In this document: one piece after another, positions 24,782 to 33,581 of the stretch
Numbering within the stretch: the first letter of the stretch is position 1
Layout of the letters: each line of letters opens with the position of its first letter
Assembly: GCA_019931245.1 (NCBI GenBank)
Contig: JAINDL010000003.1
Coordinates: 1-64,000, forward strand
DNA: 64,000 nucleotides
From: Bryobacteraceae bacterium CoA2 C42
GTDB taxonomy: Bacteria; Acidobacteriota; Terriglobia; Bryobacterales; Bryobacteraceae
Direction of reading: 5' to 3'
Translations under genes and position numbers: made by a program
Notes under the pieces: generated by a model
The model's input: the letters and a program-made list of their open reading frames with translations, nothing else
What the model was told of the DNA's origin: nothing
Databases searched by the model: none

Positions 24782-26089
24782 TCACGTGCCTTTACCGACT
24801 CCGGGGAGCGGTTGGATCTCCCAATCCCAGTGCAGCCCCAGCACATCGGGAAGCTATTCGTTACTCCATCGCCGCCAACCAACACTGCGCTTTCGCCGCC
24901 GTGTCCGCCGCGTCAACAGAGTGCGGACTTTCATCTCGACATAGTCGCGGACCTCGCTAAAAGCACGACTCGAGTTACCAACCCTGAAGTAAGTCACTCA
25001 CCCGGCCAGCGCGGCGTTGATCCGATTCACCACCTCCGCCGCCGGGGTTGCTCCCCCGCGCGCGATGATGTCGCGAATCTTCGCTTGGACAGCCTTGCGG
25101 GCCTTCTTTTTCGGCGTCATCAAGATGAAGTTTCCGTCTCCGCCTCGCTTGCGCACACGGCGCAGATCGAACCCCAGGAACCCGAAGGCCTCCCCGTTCA
25201 GCGTGTTCACCATCTTGGTTTTCTCCAGGTTCAACTCCACACCCAACGGCGCGATCTGCTCCTGAAGCCGTTGCAGCGCCCGTTCGGCCCAGCCCCGTTT
25301 GGTATGGTGCCCGCTGACGGTGATCACAAGATCATCGGCAAACCGATGATAGTTGACCGCCTCGTATGCCCCCTCCGCCGTTTTGCGGCGAATCGCGTCG
25401 AAGAACCAGTCGAGCTCGTTGAAATAGATGTTCGCCGCCAGCGGGCTGAACGGGCCCCCTTGCGGGACCCCGACACTTCCGCCAGCCTTGATAATCTGCT
25501 TCACGAGGCCCATGACTTCTGGGTCCTGGATCCGCTTGGCGATCTTATCCAACAGCACCGAATGCCGGATCGTGTCGAAGTAGCGCGACAGATCGACATC
25601 AATCACTGTCGACATCCGCCGCACCACACTCCGCCTGACTTCCGCCAGTGCTTGGTGTGGGCTCCGCTGCGGTCGCAATCCGTAGGAGTTCGGGCAAAAG
25701 TCCGCCTCGAAGACGGCTTCGAGAATCAGCTTCAGCGCCCCCTGCACCACGCGGTCGCGGATACAAGGAGTCTGAAGCGTTCGGAATTTGCCGTTGCCTT
25801 TCGGGGTCTCTACCCGGCGGTTCGGCATGGGTTTGTATCTGCCTGTGTCAAGGTCCTCCCGCACTGCCGCAAGAAACGCGTCCCGTCCCGCGGACTCAAT
25901 GTCCCGGAAACTCTGGCCGTCGATGCCCGAAGCACCGTCGTTTCCCTTCGCCATGCGATAAGCCTCATCGAGAGTCTCAATCTTCGTGATAGGCACGAAC
26001 AGACCCCAGAAACGATGCGTCGTTTCTGACTTCGCCTTTCGATAGATCCGCCGTCGCAGTTCCTGCCGACTGCCGGGCGCCTTTGTCAT
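24782..26089 (-). pseudogene. Group II intron reverse transcriptase-maturase with two in-frame stops
   Basis: The first 363 codons encode a reverse transcriptase with the usual blocks: NDGASGIDGQSF, RPLGIPT-like KFRTLQTPCIRDRVVQ, PNSYGLRP, VIDVDLSRYFDTI, GVPQGGPFSPLAANI, the catalytic box YHRFADDLVI, and LNLEKTKMVN. A TGA at 25000-24998 falls where relatives have Trp (ALAG-W-VTYFRVGNSS). The same frame then runs on through the maturase (X) domain, FSEVRDYVEMKVRTLL and WRRWSNE, to a TAG at 24856-24854 where Tyr is expected. It continues DVLGLHWDWEIQPLPG to TGA at 24782. The unbroken length would be about 435 residues, typical for this family. No H-N-H endonuclease motif is seen. The maturase is probably inactive. 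Confidence 0.85.
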
Positions 26090-26609
26090 CTCGACCCTGC
26101 CTCGCCTTGACGAACGGCATTACTCACCGGTCCGGGCCCTTCCCTCCGGGCGCGTTTTGCCGCACGTACATCGCCAGTACTACGACCCGATCCGTCACCC
26201 TGGCGCCTATGCCAACATTTCCCCCTCACGGTTATAGCCGGCATCTCCTCGACGGGATTTCTCCGCCGGGCACCGAGGGCTTCTCCAGTTTCTACATCAT
26301 CCTTCCCGCCATGTCGCCGCTGATACCCCGCCGGTGAGGGCTGTCGCAGCGGACCCGTTTCGGCCGGCCCTTTCTGCTTTCGCGCGTTATCGACCGCCTC
26401 AGCCACCGGAGTTTCGTGTTATGAGGCTACCGCTGCGTTCACTTTACATTGCAACCTGGTGGGTTGCGCATACTCCTTTCCGGGTATGTTGCCGGAGGGC
26501 TCCACCGTCTTGTTTTCACGCCACGGTGCCTCCCAAGCTACGAGGCCTGAGTCTGTTGGCCTCGGCCGGACTTTCACCGGCTGGACAATCTGTCCTTGTC
26601 TGGACACGC

Positions 26610-26859
26610 CGATCTGCCACCGGTCGAAGTAGATTTGCAATAACGGCTTGGCGGAACTGCCAAGGTCGGTAGTGAGCAAGTACCCCTGCTGGGGATAGCA
26701 CAGCTTCTTGCTTTTGCTCTTGCGATACGGAGTCGGGGCGATCACGATGAGGCGAAGCGGGCGCTGTTTGGCTCTGCCTTGCCAGTACACGCCGACCAGC
26801 GGGAATGGTTGTTCTGCCGCTTGTCGTTCCTGCTTCGCGCCGCCTACTTGCCGTTCCCA
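26610..26859 (-). pseudogene. Transposase, 5' part upstream of the group II intron
   Basis: Leftward frame from just after a TGA at 26862-26860 to the intron boundary. It contains PLVGVYWQGRAKQRPLRL, IVIAPTPYRKSKSKK, QQGYLLTTDL and LLQIYFDRWQI, all blocks that precede the E-V-N-H-R-E-E-K-D motif in the same transposase family as 24317-24633. The frame continues upstream of the TGA to 27324 (VVGVKTLKARTVPARG before the stop), but that stretch does not show transposase features I recognise. The transposase thus carries at least one nonsense mutation besides the intron, and its N-terminus cannot be placed. Confidence 0.65.
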
Positions 26860-27260
26860 TCAACCCCTTGCGGGGACCGTTCGGGCCTTCAGCGTCTTCA
26901 CGCCTACTACGCGCTCTGCTGACTTCTGCCGCCCGGTCAGGGCCGATCGCTCGGCCCTCAGTAGTGATTCCACGACAAACGTCAGATCTCCCGAGGTAAG
27001 TTCGACCGCCTTCCGCACGCAATTGCCGAATTTACAGCCAACTCCTTTGATGGATATGGACTTCGTTGTCATTCGCCAACTCGTCCAGTCGCTGCCTGCC
27101 TCTGATCCGGTTCTTGTACATCGACTGGTGCGTTTGCTCCACGCTTCTTTCAGACCCCGCCTCGCGGCGTCGCCCTTGCGCTTCGCTATCACTTCACCTC
27201 CATCAGGTTGTGCAAAGGACTCTCGCCTTCGAGCTGTCGAACAGGCTCGGCACACAAAGA
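26860..27260. other. Degenerate DNA beside the interrupted transposase
   Basis: Open frames exist on both strands but none has recognisable domains, a ribosome site or gene-like context. The likely explanation is the decayed 5' region of the inserted transposon. No terminal inverted repeat could be identified with confidence. Confidence 0.4.
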
Positions 27261-27296
27261 CAAGTGCCTTCCGCCCTGGTGGGCGGAAGGCACTTG
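27261..27296 (-). terminator. 16-bp stem-loop after the receptor gene
   Basis: CAAGTGCCTTCCGCCC (27261-27276) pairs perfectly with GGGCGGAAGGCACTTG (27281-27296) around a four-base loop. Read leftward it lies 59 bases after the stop of the 27355-30945 receptor gene and is followed by TCTTTGTGTG, a modest T-rich tail. It probably ends that transcript. Confidence 0.65.
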
Positions 27297-27354
27297 AAGC
27301 AGCCAAAGAAAAAACCGTCAGCACTCGTTGAGGGTATTGACTGGTCGTTTCTTA

Positions 27355-30300
27355 TCAGAAGTAAAACTTAGCGGCCACCATGATCCGGCGCGGCGTGCCC
27401 TGCTGGCCGGTGATCACCCCGAAAGTCCGCGAAAGAATGGCATTTCCGGGACTGGCGGGATTCATCTTGTTGAACAGGTTCTGCGCCTCCATGCGCAGCT
27501 GCAGCGACCGCTTCTCCGAGAAGATTCGGAAGCTCTTGAGCAGCGACAGGTCCCATTGCGAGAAGCCCGGCGCGCGGAAGTTCGGCATCGTTGAGGGCAC
27601 ATCGCCGATCTCGAAATCGCGGACCACGCGGAAGGCGTCCGGGTTGAAGAACGGACGGAAGCCGGGGGCGCCTTCGAGCGCCGTATGGCCGCTCACGTTG
27701 TTGCGATAGTCCACACCGGGCACAAAGACGGGCTGCGAATCGCGCCCGTGTCCAATGTTGTACCAGTTCGAACCGAGGCCGCCCACGGTATTGGAGGGGG
27801 TACGGGCCGTAATCGGCACGCCGGAGCGGAGCGTGGTGGTCCCGGCCAGAGTCCAGCCGCCGACGACGTGATCGAGGACGTTGGCGCCGAAGCCACTCGG
27901 GGAGTTGAGGAAGTTGCGGCCGCGGCCAAACGGGAGTTCGACCGAGTAGTTGAACAGTAGCTTGTGCGTGATGTCGGTGGTGGCCACGCCGTAGGTATTC
28001 GAGACCGGGAGGCCCGCCTGCGGATAGGGCATGCCGAAGCCGCCGTCGTAGGAGCCGACGTCATTGAGCAGCTTCGAGAAGGTGTAGTTGATCAGGAAGC
28101 CGAAGCCGCGCGAGAAGCGATGTTCGGCCTGGACGTAGCCGGCGTGGTAGTTTGAAGTTCCGAGCGGTTCGCCGAGAGTCCAGATTTCGGTCCAGAGCGG
28201 ATTGCGCTGGAAGAGCCGTCCGAAGGGAATCGTCGCCGAGCCCATACCGGTAAATTGCGGAACGAAGCCAACGTAGGGATTGGCGACTTGATTGTTCAGC
28301 CGCAGGCCGAGGGGGCCGATCTTGCTGTAAGCATCGGGCAGAATGTGCTCGCCGGTACCGAGGTAGTAGGGGAGGGTGCGGCCGAGGTTGCCCGTGTAGT
28401 TCGCCTCGAGCAGCCAGGCGTTGGCGCCGGAGCCGACTTCGCGCTGCAGGCCGAAGTGGAAGGCGTGTTCGTAGCCCGGGCTCAGGTTGGTGGCCGAGGA
28501 GACGAACCAGTTGCCCATGACGGAGCGGTTAAGGGCATCAATATCGCGGGTCAGCCGGACCAGGCCCGCGCCACCCGGCATGGGGTTCGAGAAGCGCAGC
28601 GGGAAGGTCAGGCCGCCGTCGGGCGTACCGCCCTGAATCAGGCGGGCAGCGTCTCCGTAGCCGATGTTCCAGGGGGAGCCGTTCAGGTGGAAACTGCCGG
28701 TGAGGGTCATCCAGATGAGGCCGTAGCCGCCGCGGATGACGGTCTTGGGATTCACCGACCAAGCTACTCCGAGCCGCGGCCCAAGGCGGTCCCACTGCTG
28801 TTGCTGCAGGGTGCGGCCGGGGTACTCTTTGGTGCCCATCAGCGCGACGCGGCCGAGGATGCCCTGCTGCGTCCATTCGGGCGTCGGGGCGTTGGCGCCG
28901 GTGGCGCCAGCCTGGGCCAGCGCGGCGTTCCAGTTCCAGCCGGCCGCGGGATTGACCGGCCACTTGTAGCTGCGGTCCCAGAAGGTCTGGCGGTCGAAGC
29001 GCTCCGTGCGCGGCGGTTCATAGTCCCAGCGGAGGCCGGCGTTGATGGTGAGATTCTTGGTGACCTTGAAATCGTCCTGGATGAACAGACCATGGTAGTT
29101 CTGCAGCGAGGCGGGGCCGGCGAGTTGGGTGCCGGAGCCGCCGCCCACCACTCCCAGCATCCAGGAGGCAAAACCCGAGCCCTGGCCGTTGTTGGGCGCG
29201 TCGAAAAACTGGCTGGTGGCGCTGCGGATGGAGGCCGAAGAGAAGGAGCCGCCCGAGTAGATATTGGAGTAGTAGCGGCGGTGTTCGTAGCCAAACTTGA
29301 TGGTGTGGCGGCCGGTGAGCTTCTGCAGCGAGAACTGGCCGGAATAGATAGTATCGCGGTTATCGGCCACGGAGCCGCCGCCGAGGGCGTTGATCGTGTC
29401 GGCCGTGCCCAGCGACGGAACGCGATTTTTGGTACCGCCCAACAGGTTGACGACCTCGGGCGAGAGGCCCCAGGCGGCCCCATCGGCATCCACCTGCGCA
29501 CCGGAGAAGGCCACCGAGCGGACGGCGCCGAGACGGAAGTTCAGGATGGTGGAGGAGTTGAGCAGGTAGTTGTGGTCAAAGGCCATGGTGAAGGCGCGCG
29601 TATCGTTGGTGGTAACGGGCTGCAGCGCCGAGAGCCAGCGGACGCCGGCGGAGAACTCGGAGAACTGCGTGATGGTGAAGTGGGAGTTGTGTTTGGAGGA
29701 CCAGTTCTGATCGAGGCGGCCGGTCCAGCGGTCGTTGTCGAGGGGCGTGGAGGCCGAGCCGATGAAGTTCTGGTCGTGCGAGGAGTTGGGGCGGGGCGGG
29801 GTGTTGGGACGGGGGTAGAAGTCGAGGTAGATCTTGGCCAGCGGGTCGATGCGGGAGGCCGGGATGCGGTTGCCGGGGAAGGCGGAGCGGACCACGCGGC
29901 CGCCCTCGGCGCGGGCGGTGAGGGGATCGGAGATTTGCACGCGGGCGCCGTTGTCGATCAGCGACTGGGAGAAGTCGCCGGCGCGTTCGAGGTCGGAGGG
30001 TACACCGGCCAATTGGGCGTTTGAGCCGGTGCGGCGGCGGGTGCCTTCGTAGTTGACGAAGAAGAACGTGCGGTCTTTGCCCTTGTAGATTTTGGGGATC
30101 CAGACGGGTCCGCCGAGGGCGCCGCCGAAGACGTTGTCGTGGAAGACGCCCTTGGCACGGCCGAAGCGGTTGGAGTTCCAGTCGTTGGCGTTGAGCTTGT
30201 CATTGCGGAAGAATTCATAGGCGGAACCGTGGAATTCGTTGGTGCCGCTGCGGGTGACAAGCGTGACGGCGCCGCCGGAGAGGCGTCCGTACTCGGCGGA

Positions 30301-30945
30301 CAGTCCGTTGGTGATGACCTTGAACTCGCCCACCGCCTCCATGGAGGGCACCGACGGAGGAACATCGTGGCGGAAGCCGGTGGTGACCGCGACGCCGTCG
30401 ATGATGTATTCGGCCTTGGCGGTGCGCCCGCCGTTGATCCGGAAGTCGGTCGAGTAGCCCTGCTGGTCCGCGGTGCCGTTGACGTTAGGCGCGAGTTGGG
30501 CAAAGGCGAGAGCGTTGCGATTGTACTGGGGTAGTTCCTGAATGCGCTTGTTGTCGATGACGAGGCCGGTCTGGGCGTCGTCTTTGCGGAGCAGCGGCAT
30601 TTCGGCGACAACGTCGATGGACTGGGAGGAGGCGCCCACTTCGAGGCGGATGTCGAGGGTGATGAGGTCGCCGATCTGGAGGACGAGATTTTTCTGCTGG
30701 ACCGATTTGAAGCCTTCCCGGGTGACGGCAATCATGTACTTGCCGGGGGGCAGGGTGGGCAGGGTGTAGAGGCCTTGTTCGTTGGATGCCGTCGAACGGG
30801 CCACACCCGTGGCCATGTTGGTAATGGTGAGCGACGCACCAGGTACGGAGGATCCGGAGGGATCGGAAACCAAGCCCCGCAGTTGTGCGTTCTGGGCTTC
30901 GAGAGAGAGGGCGAGGAGCGCCAGGAGTAGGGAAAGGCGGGCCAT
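27355..30945 (-). CDS. Oar-like TonB-dependent receptor with carboxypeptidase-regulatory domain
   Basis: A 1196-residue outer-membrane protein. A signal peptide (MARLSLLLALLALSLEAQ) is followed by a carboxypeptidase regulatory-like beta-sandwich at about residues 22-105 (LRGLVSDPSGSSVPGASLTITN, PPGKYMIAVTREGFKS). Then come a TonB plug-like domain (LPQYNRNALAFAQLAPNVNG, INGGRTAKAEYIIDGV, SGGAVTLVTRSGTNEFHGSAYEFFRNDKLNAND) and a long beta-barrel ending in KFYF, a terminal aromatic as in BAM substrates. Such proteins are amplified in Solibacteres, where ligands are mostly unknown; uptake of oligosaccharides or peptides is usually assumed. It is divergent from fdhA, has its own promoter with a perfect TTGACA, and is followed by a stem-loop. 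Confidence 0.9.
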   Translation of the reverse strand: MARLSLLLALLALSLEAQNAQLRGLVSDPSGSSVPGASLTITNMATGVARSTASNEQGLYTLPTLPPGKYMIAVTREGFKSVQQKNLVLQIGDLITLDIRLEVGASSQSIDVVAEMPLLRKDDAQTGLVIDNKRIQELPQYNRNALAFAQLAPNVNGTADQQGYSTDFRINGGRTAKAEYIIDGVAVTTGFRHDVPPSVPSMEAVGEFKVITNGLSAEYGRLSGGAVTLVTRSGTNEFHGSAYEFFRNDKLNANDWNSNRFGRAKGVFHDNVFGGALGGPVWIPKIYKGKDRTFFFVNYEGTRRRTGSNAQLAGVPSDLERAGDFSQSLIDNGARVQISDPLTARAEGGRVVRSAFPGNRIPASRIDPLAKIYLDFYPRPNTPPRPNSSHDQNFIGSASTPLDNDRWTGRLDQNWSSKHNSHFTITQFSEFSAGVRWLSALQPVTTNDTRAFTMAFDHNYLLNSSTILNFRLGAVRSVAFSGAQVDADGAAWGLSPEVVNLLGGTKNRVPSLGTADTINALGGGSVADNRDTIYSGQFSLQKLTGRHTIKFGYEHRRYYSNIYSGGSFSSASIRSATSQFFDAPNNGQGSGFASWMLGVVGGGSGTQLAGPASLQNYHGLFIQDDFKVTKNLTINAGLRWDYEPPRTERFDRQTFWDRSYKWPVNPAAGWNWNAALAQAGATGANAPTPEWTQQGILGRVALMGTKEYPGRTLQQQQWDRLGPRLGVAWSVNPKTVIRGGYGLIWMTLTGSFHLNGSPWNIGYGDAARLIQGGTPDGGLTFPLRFSNPMPGGAGLVRLTRDIDALNRSVMGNWFVSSATNLSPGYEHAFHFGLQREVGSGANAWLLEANYTGNLGRTLPYYLGTGEHILPDAYSKIGPLGLRLNNQVANPYVGFVPQFTGMGSATIPFGRLFQRNPLWTEIWTLGEPLGTSNYHAGYVQAEHRFSRGFGFLINYTFSKLLNDVGSYDGGFGMPYPQAGLPVSNTYGVATTDITHKLLFNYSVELPFGRGRNFLNSPSGFGANVLDHVVGGWTLAGTTTLRSGVPITARTPSNTVGGLGSNWYNIGHGRDSQPVFVPGVDYRNNVSGHTALEGAPGFRPFFNPDAFRVVRDFEIGDVPSTMPNFRAPGFSQWDLSLLKSFRIFSEKRSLQLRMEAQNLFNKMNPASPGNAILSRTFGVITGQQGTPRRIMVAAKFYF

Positions 30946-30962
30946 AAGTAAGGTGGAACAGA

Positions 30963-30990
30963 GTTATCACTATCACCTACACGGTGTCAA
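30963..30990 (-). promoter_or_regulatory. Promoter of the 27355-30945 receptor gene
   Basis: On the minus strand a perfect -35 TTGACA (30990-30985) is separated by 16 bases from GATAAC (30968-30963), a four-of-six -10 match. The gene's ATG is 17 bases further on. The position suits a sigma-70 promoter for the receptor; the divergent fdhA starts 60 bases on the other side. Confidence 0.55.
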
Positions 30991-31050
30991 GGGAGGAATC
31001 TTCACGATAGGCTTGACCTGCGCCCCGGATTATGATGTGATCGAGGCCAA

Positions 31051-32253
31051 ATGGCAACTAACCGTGGCGTTGTATATATGGGACCTGGCAAGGTCGAGGT
31101 CCAGTCAATTGATTTCCCGAAGTTGGAGTTGGATGTCCCGGGCGCACTGCCCAGGCCCTGCCAGCACGGGGTGATTCTCCGTATCGTGACGACGAATATC
31201 TGCGGCAGCGACCAGCACATGGTGCGCGGCAGGACGACCGCGCCCACGGGCCTGGTCCTGGGCCACGAGATCACGGGCGAAGTGATCGAGTGCGGCCGCG
31301 ACGTCGAGTACATCAAGAAGGGCGACATTGTGAGCGTTCCCTTCAACATCGCCTGCGGGCGCTGCAAGAACTGCAAGTCCGGCAAGACGGGCATCTGCCT
31401 CAACGTGAATCCCGCTCGCCCCGGCGCCGCTTACGGCTACGTCGACATGGGCGGCTGGATCGGCGGACAGGCCGAATACGTGATGGTGCCCTACGCCGAC
31501 TTCAACCTGCTGAAGTTCCCGGATCGGGACCAGGCGCTGGCCAAGATTGGCGACCTGACGCTGCTGAGCGACATCTTCCCGACCGGCTTCCACGGCGCCG
31601 TCACGGCGGGCGTGGGCCCGGGTACGATTGTCTATGTGGCCGGAGCCGGGCCGGTGGGTCTGGCTTGCGCCGTTAGCTGCCAGTTGCTGGGCGCGGCGTG
31701 CGTCATTGTCGGCGACCTCATCGACGAGCGGTTGGCCCAGGCCAAGAGCTTCGGCTGCGAGGTGATCGACCTCAAGAAGAGCGCGAGCCTGGCCGAACAG
31801 ATTGCGCAGATTGTCGGGGTGCCGGAAGTGGATTGCTCGGTGGACTGCGTGGGCTTTGAAGCGCGCGGCCACGGGGCCGAAGCCAGCGTGGAGCGGCCGG
31901 CGACGGTGCTGAACTCGCTGATGGACGTGACGACGGCCGGCGGCGGCATCGGCATCCCGGGGCTGTACGTGACGGGCGACCCGGGCGGCGTGGACGCCAA
32001 CGCCAAGATCGGCATGTTGGGCATTCGCATCGGCCTTGGCTGGGCGAAGTCGCATACCTTCTGCACCGGCCAGTGCCCGGTGATGCGTTATCACCGGAAC
32101 CTCATGAATGCGATTCTCTACGGCAAGGTGCATCCGGCCAAAGCCGTTGGCGTGACCGTGATCGGTCTTGACGAGTCGCCGCGGGGCTACCTGGACTTCG
32201 ATAAGGGTGCGGCGAAGAAGTTTGTCATCGACCCGCACAGTATGGTTCACTGA
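31051..32253 (+). CDS. fdhA: Glutathione-independent formaldehyde dehydrogenase
   Basis: A 400-residue zinc-dependent medium-chain dehydrogenase of the Pseudomonas putida FdhA type, which oxidises formaldehyde to formate with tightly bound NAD and needs no thiol cofactor. The catalytic zinc ligands are Cys51 (NICGSD), His72 (GHE) and Asp174 (LLSDIFPTGFHGA). The structural zinc is held by Cys102, Cys105, Cys108 and Cys116 (CGRCKNCKSGKTGIC). All are offset by five from the P. putida enzyme as I remember it. The nucleotide motif is VAGAGPVGLACAVS. The gene stands alone, divergent from an Oar-like receptor and followed by a strong terminator. Formaldehyde could come from demethylation of plant-derived compounds; no such gene is nearby. 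Confidence 0.92.
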   Translation: MATNRGVVYMGPGKVEVQSIDFPKLELDVPGALPRPCQHGVILRIVTTNICGSDQHMVRGRTTAPTGLVLGHEITGEVIECGRDVEYIKKGDIVSVPFNIACGRCKNCKSGKTGICLNVNPARPGAAYGYVDMGGWIGGQAEYVMVPYADFNLLKFPDRDQALAKIGDLTLLSDIFPTGFHGAVTAGVGPGTIVYVAGAGPVGLACAVSCQLLGAACVIVGDLIDERLAQAKSFGCEVIDLKKSASLAEQIAQIVGVPEVDCSVDCVGFEARGHGAEASVERPATVLNSLMDVTTAGGGIGIPGLYVTGDPGGVDANAKIGMLGIRIGLGWAKSHTFCTGQCPVMRYHRNLMNAILYGKVHPAKAVGVTVIGLDESPRGYLDFDKGAAKKFVIDPHSMVH

Positions 32254-32300
32254 TCCGGCGGCCGTCCCTGGGGTCGGCGATCATTGGGTGATTTCTTGGT

Positions 32301-32330
32301 CCGGCGGTTCCCTGAACCGCCGGCTTTTTT
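32301..32330 (+). terminator. Rho-independent terminator of fdhA
   Basis: CCGGCGGTTC (32301-32310) pairs with GAACCGCCGG (32314-32323) around a three-base loop and is followed by a run of six T at 32325-32330. A textbook intrinsic terminator 48 bases after the fdhA stop. Confidence 0.9.
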
Positions 32331-32364
32331 GTTTATCGGGCGGTTGGGCGGGAAAGCGCGCCAT

Positions 32365-33457
32365 GCGCCCAACCCGATCCGGATCATCTCCAACGGTTTT
32401 GATTACGCCGATCTGCCGTTGTTTGGAGTCTCAGCACCCCGCACCTGGACCGCTTGACCATGTCCGGCATGGTATTCCGACGAGCCTCCTTCACGGCGCC
32501 GAACCGGTTACCCGCTCGCATGGGCATCAAGACCGGCGGCTACCCCAGCGACTTGGCATCTACGACAACCTGTACCCGCCGCCCGAGGTTCGGATCTTCT
32601 TTGCGGAGACCGCGCTGGCCGAGCCTATTCTCAAGCCCTTTGGCTAGGCCACCGGAGTGCCCGCCAAGTAAGACCTGAAGATCCGCAGAGCTTCGACGAA
32701 TGGGTCGGCATCGCAGGGGCATATCGCGCCACTTGCCGACGGTGCGACTTTATCGATTTTCGGCAAAGAGGCCGAGCCGATTGTGCGGCGGCATCACGGC
32801 CGGCAGTTCCTTTGTCACCTGGGCGTCAATGGGCCGCAATCTCCGCTGGAGGCGCCGGAGGGGCACGGGGTCCGGGAGGAAATCCGTAAGTCCCGACCGG
32901 CGCACCGATGGCGGGATGGTCCATGCGCTGGAACGTAACGCCGACCGACTGCACGACGCCCCACTCGAACTCCGATTGGATCGCGACACGCAGGGAGTTC
33001 CAGTCAACAACAACGACGGAGGCGCTCCGCGCCGCGCAGCCGAAGTGCGGCGCGGAAGGCGCCATTGCGCGGGGACAAGTTGGCTTTGTAAGAGGGCGGC
33101 ATCCGCGTGCCGATGGCCACGAACGGGTTGGGCGGGATGCTGGCCGCGGCCGGGGCCAAGCGACCGACGCAGCGCCCGTTTGACGGGGTTGTTTTACTGC
33201 CCAGTCTGACCGGGGCGCGCGATGGCACTCCCCATTCGTTCCGCTGTCGGGAGAACCGATCCTGGCTCGGCCCACGCGGCGAGCATCGGCCGTCGGCGGG
33301 TCGATGCAAACGGGCCATCCGCAAAGGAGGCTGGAGGCTGATCCGCGTGGCCTGTGGGGCGGAGCGGCAGTTGTTGGATTTCAACGCCGGCAGGGGCGAG
33401 CAGCAAGATCTAGCGGCGGCACGGCCAGGCGTGTTGGCGGAACTGACGGCCGAGTAA
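32365..33457 (+). pseudogene. Heavily decayed sulfatase gene
   Basis: Sulfatase blocks appear in order but in shifting frames. From 32365 there is A-P-N-P-I-R-I-I-S-N-G-F-D-Y-A-D-L with L-F-G, matching the N-terminal PN-I-x-x-x-x-D-D-x-G-Y-A-D-L block. Then GIYDNLYPPPEVRIFFAE-like sequence follows near 32550-32630, and GRQFLCHLGVNGPQSPLEAPE near 32800. Next is A-P-L-R-G-D-K followed by a TAA at 33089-33091 in place of Tyr, then EGGIRVPM, RPFDGVVLLPSLTGARD, KRAIRKGGWRLIRV, and a C-terminal DLAAARPGVLAELTAE ending at 33457. The active-site C-x-P-x-R is not recognisable. Remaining length is about 360 codons against the usual 450, with several frameshifts and stops. Confidence 0.75.
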
Positions 33458-33581
33458 TGGCGGGGGCATGGAAAGCGCACGCCGGCCGGGGCGGTTCTCC
33501 GGTCCGTTACGGATTCCGTCCGGAGGGGAGAAAGTTGCATGGGGTCTGCTGGTATGGCAGACTGAGGTCGAGAAAGTTAGT

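Larger units (their letters stand above)
24634..26609 (-). mobile_element. Group II intron inserted in a transposase gene
   Basis: The element is read leftward. Its 5' end (26609 reading GCGTGTCC, or 26607 reading GTGTCC; both are one base off the GUGYG consensus) follows the transposase codons for YFDRWQI. It contains about 520 bases of structured leader, the reverse transcriptase-maturase gene (26089 to 24782), a domain V hairpin (24728-24695), a domain VI-like stem (AGGGGCTGG paired with CCAGTCCCT), and a 3' end TTAGCCGAC at 24634 that fits the A-Y rule. Splicing 26610 to 24633 restores the transposase frame with the family Glu. Length about 1976 bases, normal for an ORF-bearing bacterial intron. 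The 5' boundary is uncertain by two bases. Confidence 0.8.

Noticed and set aside
24998-25000. Recoding (selenocysteine or readthrough) at the maturase TGA
   Set aside because: The residue expected is Trp, a second and different stop (TAG) follows, and the host transposase is also broken; decay is simpler.
24380-26029. 549-codon plus-strand frame across the intron
   Set aside because: Antisense to the reverse transcriptase-maturase, which has unmistakable family motifs.
28255-30024. 589-codon plus-strand frame opposite an Oar-like receptor
   Set aside because: Gly/Val/Ala-rich shadow without features; the minus-strand receptor explains the region.
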